From NCBI GenBank assembly GCA_016793465.1, contig JAEUJW010000030.1, positions 9,092-73,091 on the forward strand: DNA of 64,000 nt, given 5' to 3'. Below the pieces are notes generated by a model. It made no database searches, was not told the DNA's origin, and saw nothing but the letters and a program-made list of their open reading frames with translations. Shown in pieces: positions 60,301 to 64,000 of the stretch (position 1 is the stretch's first letter; each line of letters opens with the position of its first letter). This DNA is from Myxococcales bacterium (GTDB lineage: Bacteria > Myxococcota > Polyangia > Nannocystales > Nannocystaceae). The translations under genes were made by a program, and so were the position numbers.

Positions 60301-61712
60301 TCGGCGTCGTCCGCCGGGTCGCCGAGCGCCCGCGCAGCCCGGCCGAGCGCCCGGGTGTTCCAGCTCTCGAGGTGCACGCCGGCGATCCCGCGCAGCGCCG
60401 CGCGGGCGTCCTCGGGCTCGCGCGCCTCGGCGTAGGCGTGGCCGTAGGCCGCGAGCGCGCCCGCGTCGTCGCGCGCGGCGCTCCGACGGTCGCCGCGGTC
60501 GTGCCAGGCCCGAACAAGCGCGCGCGTCCCGTGATGCGCGCGGTCGGTGACGAACGCCGTGAACGCCGCCTCCGCCTCCTCCGGGGGGCGCGCCAGCACG
60601 CCCGCGAGGTGCTCCGCGGCCAGCGCCTCGGTCTGCGCCGCGGCCTGCGAGCGCTGCGCGCCGAGGACCGCGAGCGTCGCCAAGATCGCCAGCGCGACCA
60701 GCAGCAGCCCGAGCGCGGCCCCTCGCAGCCGCCGCCGGCGCGCCGCCAGCGGATCGGCGGCGAGCGCCGCAAGCAGGTCGTCCATCGTCTGCCACCGCGC
60801 CGCCGGGTCGAACTCCAGCCCGCGCTGCACGACGGCCCGCAGCCACGCCGGCACGTGCGAGCCTGCCGGGGCCCGCATGTCGCCGTGCAGCGCCGCGGCG
60901 CGCAGCGCCGTGTACGTCGCGCCGGCGAACGGCGGGGCCCCGTGCAGCCCCTCGTACAGCGTCGCGCAGAAGCCGAACACATCGCTGCGCGGGTCGGCGA
61001 GCTCGCCGCGGTGCTGCTCCGGCGCCATGTAGGCCGGCGTGCCGAGCACCGCTCCGACCCGGGTCAGCTCGGGCGCGAGCGCCGGACCCGGCGCGTCGAG
61101 GCCGACTCCCTCGGGCCCGGCGGCGACGCGGACCAGCCCGAAGTCCATCACGCGGACGCGGCCGTCGTCGCCGACCATCACGTTGTCGGGCTTGATGTCG
61201 CGGTGGACCAGCCCCGCGCGGTGGACCGCCGCGAGCCCGCGACCGGCCTGCAGCATCCAGTCGAGGACGGCGGCCTGGCGGTCGCGGGGCGGCAGCCCGG
61301 CGAAGCCCTCGCGCAGCGTTCGCCCGCGGACGAACTCCATCGTCAGGAACACCCGCCCCTCCGACGCCCCGACCTCGTGGATGGCCACCACGTTGGGGTG
61401 AGCCAGCTGGGCGAGCGCCTGCGCCTCGCGGATGAAGCGGCCCACGAACTCGGCGCCGTGCCGGGCGCCGTGCAGCAGCTTGAGCGCGACGACGCGGTCG
61501 AGCTGGCCGTCGTAGGCCGCGTGGACGACGCCCATGCCGCCCTCGCCGACGCGACGCAGCACGCGGAAGCGGCCGACCTGCGCCGGCACGCCCGCCTCCT
61601 CGGCCGCCGGCCCCGGGCCCTCGCCCGTATCCACGAGGTCCTGCCGGGCGGGCGTCCCCGTGGACTCCGCGGTCGACGGATCGAAGGTGCTGGCGAGCGC
61701 GCCGGGCCGCAT
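57399..61712 (-). CDS. Large Ser/Thr protein kinase with transmembrane helix, FG-GAP propeller and TPR-like tail
   Basis: 1437 residues. A Hanks-type kinase domain (about residues 45-310) has GEGGMGVVHAAYD, the VALKLL Lys, LVHRDIKPDNVMVGD, MDFGLVR and GTPAYMAPEQ, all intact. One membrane helix follows (LGLLLVALAILATLAVLG). The rest is a long sensor: helical repeats, then FG-GAP/VCBS-type units (DLDGDGQDELVFRF, DLDGDGAQEVVAAF, DLDGDGRDELTLPF), a lectin-like beta domain and C-terminal TPR-like helices. ATG 61712 is used; starts further upstream exist. Its topology (kinase in, propeller out) is typical of myxobacterial sensor kinases. It may phosphorylate a ligand for the neighbouring FHA protein (inference). 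Confidence 0.88.
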   Translation of the reverse strand: MRPGALASTFDPSTAESTGTPARQDLVDTGEGPGPAAEEAGVPAQVGRFRVLRRVGEGGMGVVHAAYDGQLDRVVALKLLHGARHGAEFVGRFIREAQALAQLAHPNVVAIHEVGASEGRVFLTMEFVRGRTLREGFAGLPPRDRQAAVLDWMLQAGRGLAAVHRAGLVHRDIKPDNVMVGDDGRVRVMDFGLVRVAAGPEGVGLDAPGPALAPELTRVGAVLGTPAYMAPEQHRGELADPRSDVFGFCATLYEGLHGAPPFAGATYTALRAAALHGDMRAPAGSHVPAWLRAVVQRGLEFDPAARWQTMDDLLAALAADPLAARRRRLRGAALGLLLVALAILATLAVLGAQRSQAAAQTEALAAEHLAGVLARPPEEAEAAFTAFVTDRAHHGTRALVRAWHDRGDRRSAARDDAGALAAYGHAYAEAREPEDARAALRGIAGVHLESWNTRALGRAARALGDPADDADLRAFLVTAALRRRDLAGALRLISDAQAPPALGEFTPVLAALSRGRALPAVGDEAVILPPGGDAAVAVFTAGHREVTLLDAALRPLRHWRPDAALFMTPGAPWVMARRGEVVSVHDLRAPEHPLLGFHAQHDAQARRALDLDGDGQDELVFRFALPERGFRVLDLADGSIRVAHPASERAGSDLESVVAADLDGDGAQEVVAAFGPHRAYDLRVFRADEEGRLTLVARHPLGRFAALALIRRPDGELVVAAAKDGTGPNLDVFPEPPHLGAPPGVYLFGWTGDALVERAFMPHPDRRVGGYGYTLAAADLDGDGRDELTLPFVGGTTIHTLVARQAPDGSLSALVLGDTLVLDAGQLDDDPSRELLVADSETLQVIALGVGDAPSPVLAEPTSTPTPPPPLGDEVLRARWSRADELAAIGVPGAGAALLRDAAEFVDDPDAQRRLRDHASALFAAAGDLPAALALSVAGLTAPELAAGAFARRVTTLSALGRHAEAADAARALVEVGGPEARLGEDALARLGPLLDPALTVTLGFDGPLAPVWRIERPAALRRLPGGDALRVESTGALRRLASLPVVWDGGPLHLEVELDARHIEYDTSLGVGLFDADGALLLGVSVGGGGHRTRAQRHHKFSCTPIGHRHERSITARSVDTADVASRAVLRLTYFPDRGVVECTAENEELRGRHEFAVGARPAPGPLDLAIGSFVHPDGSPHLVAADLRRISLRGARLDPRPATTAEDLAALALVDGEPLAAKAALARAEASSLRGALIDLLARDDLREPTAGEEVLAALPDDDLLHLLRVRPGLLWGAQAALGDRFLPLLARAWTTLARHHADDPSVHLPLLRQLAGIAALSPATPAERAALGELRHARGMLLVELDEPLSARRDLEAALTELAGADDLRTRVHLALARLLAEADPGRARAHVDAALASAPAPEVIHDQLRRDPRLSALSGPDGDSAPGGPASGR

Positions 61713-61864
61713 CCTCGGCCGAGTATGCCGCACAACCTCGACAAAGGAGCCGCTCGCCGCGTCACGCCGCCGCACGCCCCTGGCTCACGCCCTCGGGGAG
61801 GCCTCTCGACCCCGCAACCCCGGGCGAGCGGGGTTGCTGGGCGCCAGATCGCCTGGCGGCCACG

Positions 61865-62950
61865 TCACGGCGAGCGCACCCCCGAGGTGCAGCAGGGGTT
61901 CGGCGTGCTGCTCCCGCTGCTGCTCTTCAGGAAGCAGCGCCCCTTCGGGCCGAGCACGCCCGGCGCGGCGAAGGTGAAGGCGGCGCACTGGCTGTCCATC
62001 TGACAGGCGACGGCGCACTGGGCGGGCGCGTTCTCGGCGATGTCGAAGGTCTTGTAGTCGGAGCCGGCGCGGTCGGTGTTCGGCTCGAGCTTGACCGGGG
62101 AGCGCAGCCCGGACGTGCAGCCCGGATTGGCCACCGCCGCGGCCGCGCTGCTCTTCAAGAAGCAGCGCGCGGAGGGCCCCGCGAGGCCGGGGTTGGCGTA
62201 GGTGAAGGCGGCGCACTTGGCGTCCGCGAGGCACGCCGCGGCGCACAGCTCGGGGCGAGCCTCGGCGAGGTCGAGCGCGTAGAGGTCGGCCCCGGGGCGG
62301 TCCACGCCCGACTCGAGCACCGGGGGCGCGGCCGACGGCTTGCGCTTCCATGTGGTCCCGTTACTCCACTGGATCGTGTGATCGTCGCCGGACGGGAGGC
62401 TGCCGGTGCAGCAGTCGCTGGCGAACTTCACCCAGAACCGACGCCCGGAGTACAGCATGCCGGGATAGGGGAACGCGCTGTCGTTGACGTATCCGGTGAC
62501 GCTGGCGCCCGCGACGTTCGTGGTCTGGGCGATCTTCCCCTTGTTGTCGTTGGGCGCGAGCCACTCGCCGGCGAGCGAGGGGCCGGTCCACGGCGTGCCC
62601 CAGGCGCACTCGGACTTGTTAAACTCCGGAGTGTAGGTGTACTTCGTCCCGCCGTTCTGAAGGCACTGCCGGCATCCGTCCGCCATCGCCCCGCAGTTTC
62701 CGGCGCTCGTGATCACCTTGACGGTCCAGTCGACACATTCGCTGCTGCCGTCGCGCAGGATGTAGACGTATCCGGGGTTGGCGACGCAGCTCTTGCAACT
62801 GTTGATGATGGTGGTCTTGAACGTGTCCTTCGACGAGACCTCCCCGGGGAAGATCTGGGCGCACTGCGTCGATGTCTTCTGGACGAGGTCCGCGGCGGCT
62901 GCGTCGGCGGCGAGGAGGGTGATCACGGCGATGAGCGAGAGTCTCTGCAT
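61865..62950 (-). CDS. Secreted PAN/Apple-domain protein
   Basis: 361 residues with a signal peptide (LSLIAVITLLAADAAAADL). The first part is Cys-rich (SCKSCVANPGYVYILRDG; CGAMADGCRQCLQNGG). The C-terminal half holds two PAN_4/Apple domains in tandem, each with the pattern DRPGADLYALDLAE, C-AACLADAKCAAFTYANPG and CFLKSS, ending TSGLRSP and TSGVRSP. PAN domains bind proteins or carbohydrates. The ATG at 62950 has GGAG 5 bases upstream. No catalytic motif is seen; an extracellular adhesin or binding protein is likely. The gene stands alone between the kinase and GST genes. Confidence 0.82.
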   Translation of the reverse strand: MQRLSLIAVITLLAADAAAADLVQKTSTQCAQIFPGEVSSKDTFKTTIINSCKSCVANPGYVYILRDGSSECVDWTVKVITSAGNCGAMADGCRQCLQNGGTKYTYTPEFNKSECAWGTPWTGPSLAGEWLAPNDNKGKIAQTTNVAGASVTGYVNDSAFPYPGMLYSGRRFWVKFASDCCTGSLPSGDDHTIQWSNGTTWKRKPSAAPPVLESGVDRPGADLYALDLAEARPELCAAACLADAKCAAFTYANPGLAGPSARCFLKSSAAAAVANPGCTSGLRSPVKLEPNTDRAGSDYKTFDIAENAPAQCAVACQMDSQCAAFTFAAPGVLGPKGRCFLKSSSGSSTPNPCCTSGVRSP

Positions 62951-63255
62951 GGGGCTCCGGTGGTGGATGCGACCCATTAGCAAGGGGGATGCCAGCGGCG
63001 AGGGCAGGCCCCGCGCCTACCCCCGCGCGGCCCCGGGCGGGCGCGGGCGGGCGCGGGCGGGCGGGCGCTCCGCGGGCGAGCCAGCGGCCCTGCCGCGACG
63101 ACCGACCACGCTGCCGACGCGTCGAGGTCGACGACCTGCGCCGGGCGGCTCGTCCGCCGCGCGCCGTTCATGGCCACGCTGCTGCCGCGCGGGTGGTACG
63201 GATCGCGATGGAGGAGCGACGCGCCAGGCCGCGTGCCCGCGCCGCAGCAGCGGCC
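62951..63255. other. Non-coding spacer with G-rich decamer repeat
   Basis: No supported gene. At 63035-63064 GCGCGGGCGG is repeated about three times, the reverse complement of the decamer at 52381. The plus strand has many GGG runs that could fold into a quadruplex. Confidence 0.6.
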
Positions 63256-63864
63256 TCACTGCGCCGGCTTGGTCGCCAGGGCGCTCGGCCGCGCCAGCAT
63301 CTTGCCGATCCAGCGGTCGACCCGCGGCGGGGCGGTGACGCCGGCCTGGGCCAGGAACTCGACGATCGGCGCGTAGCACACCTCGACCAGCGTGTAGCGG
63401 TCCGCGACCATGTACTCGCGCTCGCCGAGCTGCTCCTCGACGATCTCGAGGTGCCGCTGGATCCGCGAGCGCGCCGCGTCCATCGCCGCCTCGTCCCAGC
63501 GCTCGCGCGGCAGGAAGCGCGTGGGGAAGATCAGCGGGCCCGTCTCGATCCCGAGGTGGAGGTCGCACAGCTTCATGTGCATCGCGCACAGCGCCCGCCC
63601 CCGCGGGTCCTCCGGCAGCAGCGGCATGGCCGGGTGCCGGGCCTCGATGTACTCGAGGATCGCCGTCGACTCGGCCAGCACGAAGTCGTCCTCCTCGAGC
63701 AGCGGCACCCGGCCGTAGGGGTTCCTGGCCCGGAACTCGGGCGACTTGTGGCCCTTCGCCTTCATGTCCACCTCGACCAGCTCGACCGGCACGTTCTTCT
63801 CGATCAGGGCGATGCGCACGCGGCGCGAGAATATGGACAGCGGGTGGTGGTGCAGGCGGAGCAT
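63256..63864 (-). CDS. Glutathione S-transferase family protein
   Basis: A 202-residue GST. The N-terminal thioredoxin-like domain shows LRLHHHPLSIFSRRVRIALI with Ser near position 9-12 as candidate catalytic residue, the cis-Pro NPYGRVPLLEED and the glutathione-binding ESTAILEYIEARHP. The C-terminal helical domain follows (HLEIVEEQLGEREYMVADRYTLVE with the N-capping Asp). It conjugates or reduces substrates with glutathione, or serves as an SspA-like factor. A group II intron end lies within 3 bases upstream of the ATG, so its original promoter may be displaced. Confidence 0.85.
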   Translation of the reverse strand: MLRLHHHPLSIFSRRVRIALIEKNVPVELVEVDMKAKGHKSPEFRARNPYGRVPLLEEDDFVLAESTAILEYIEARHPAMPLLPEDPRGRALCAMHMKLCDLHLGIETGPLIFPTRFLPRERWDEAAMDAARSRIQRHLEIVEEQLGEREYMVADRYTLVEVCYAPIVEFLAQAGVTAPPRVDRWIGKMLARPSALATKPAQ

Positions 63865-63866
63865 TG

Positions 63867-64000
63867 GTAGATCCTACCCTTCCTCTTGACTGGCCGGAGG
63901 AAGGGCAGGACCCCCGTTCAAACCGTGCATGCGGATTTCCCGCACACGGCTTACCGATGGTCTCTCGCGCCGCTGCATCACGCAGCCTCCGGGTATTTGA
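63867..64000 (-). mobile_element. 3-prime end of a group II intron (domains V and VI)
   Basis: On the minus strand 63952-63919 is a 34-base domain V-like hairpin: AAGCCGTGTGCGG, loop GAAAT, CCGCATGCACGGTTTG, with the catalytic AGC near its start and a two-base bulge. A domain VI-like stem follows (CCCTTCCTC at 63905-63897 pairing with GAGGAAGGG at 63885-63877), ending TAGGATCTAC at about 63867, a plausible intron terminus. The rest, presumably with the reverse transcriptase gene, lies beyond the window. It could still be an inactive fragment. Confidence 0.6.

Noticed and set aside
57696..62003. Plus-strand open frame opposite the large kinase
   Set aside because: Arg/Gly/Val/Gln-rich antisense translation; the kinase motifs on the minus strand are unambiguous.

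Overview
The window is very GC-rich (well over 70 % by eye, with strongly C/G-ending codons) and gene-dense. It looks like a chromosome segment of a myxobacterium-type deltaproteobacterium (Myxococcota; a marine or halotolerant Nannocystis/Haliangium-like lineage is my inference). Support: DUF4157 proteins, FHA-linked sigma54-type activators, large Ser/Thr kinases, lipoprotein-rich glycan genes, the futalosine menaquinone pathway and a Na+-pumping NQR complex.

Region 1 (1-1858) has the tail of a TPR-like protein and a WYL-type regulator divergent from a small GFA-fold zinc protein, with a palindromic operator between them. Region 2 (2025-13719) is the most unusual part. It combines DUF4157 (HELAH) proteins, one with a toxin-like C-terminus and an overlapping partner gene, with a DUF1906/peptidoglycan-binding protein, a stand-alone PatG-type domain, a GNAT, an MpaB-family oxygenase and a large R-body (Reb) locus. 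That locus holds four canonical RebB paralogues, at least three divergent Reb-like proteins, two operon partners of unknown function and a hybrid regulator (degenerate sigma54-activator AAA core plus an AraC DNA-binding domain). I read region 2 as an effector plus R-body island.

Region 3 (14244-33671) is mainly housekeeping: acyltransferase, lnt, aspS, cysH, a metallophosphoesterase, a collagen-like envelope protein, a hybrid histidine kinase with a GAF partner, folC-accD, purM, an EtfD-like Fe-S membrane oxidoreductase with bolA, and a fused MqnA-MqnC gene for menaquinone synthesis. Region 4 (33856-41032) is a complete nqrABCDEF-apbE-nqrM operon. With etfD and mqnA-C it forms a quinone-centred respiratory neighbourhood. 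Region 5 (41090-50265) is an alpha-glucan utilisation locus: three GH13 enzymes (at least two clear lipoproteins), a LamB-like porin and a MalK-type ATPase without permeases. ridA and an MlrC peptidase follow.

Region 6 (52455-61712) begins with a good sigma54 promoter driving a tightly overlapped set: a 23-codon leader ORF, a GNAT, S-adenosylmethionine decarboxylase, an aminopropyltransferase and a second paralogous GNAT. Facing it are an FHA-type activator lacking the GAFTGA loop and a giant Ser/Thr kinase. The window closes with a PAN/Apple-domain secreted protein, a glutathione S-transferase and the 3-prime end (domains V and VI) of a group II intron on the minus strand. Several genes have a TAnnnT-like -10 box only 6-9 bases before the start codon, suggesting leaderless mRNAs. 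I saw no tRNA, rRNA, CRISPR array or intact insertion sequence.
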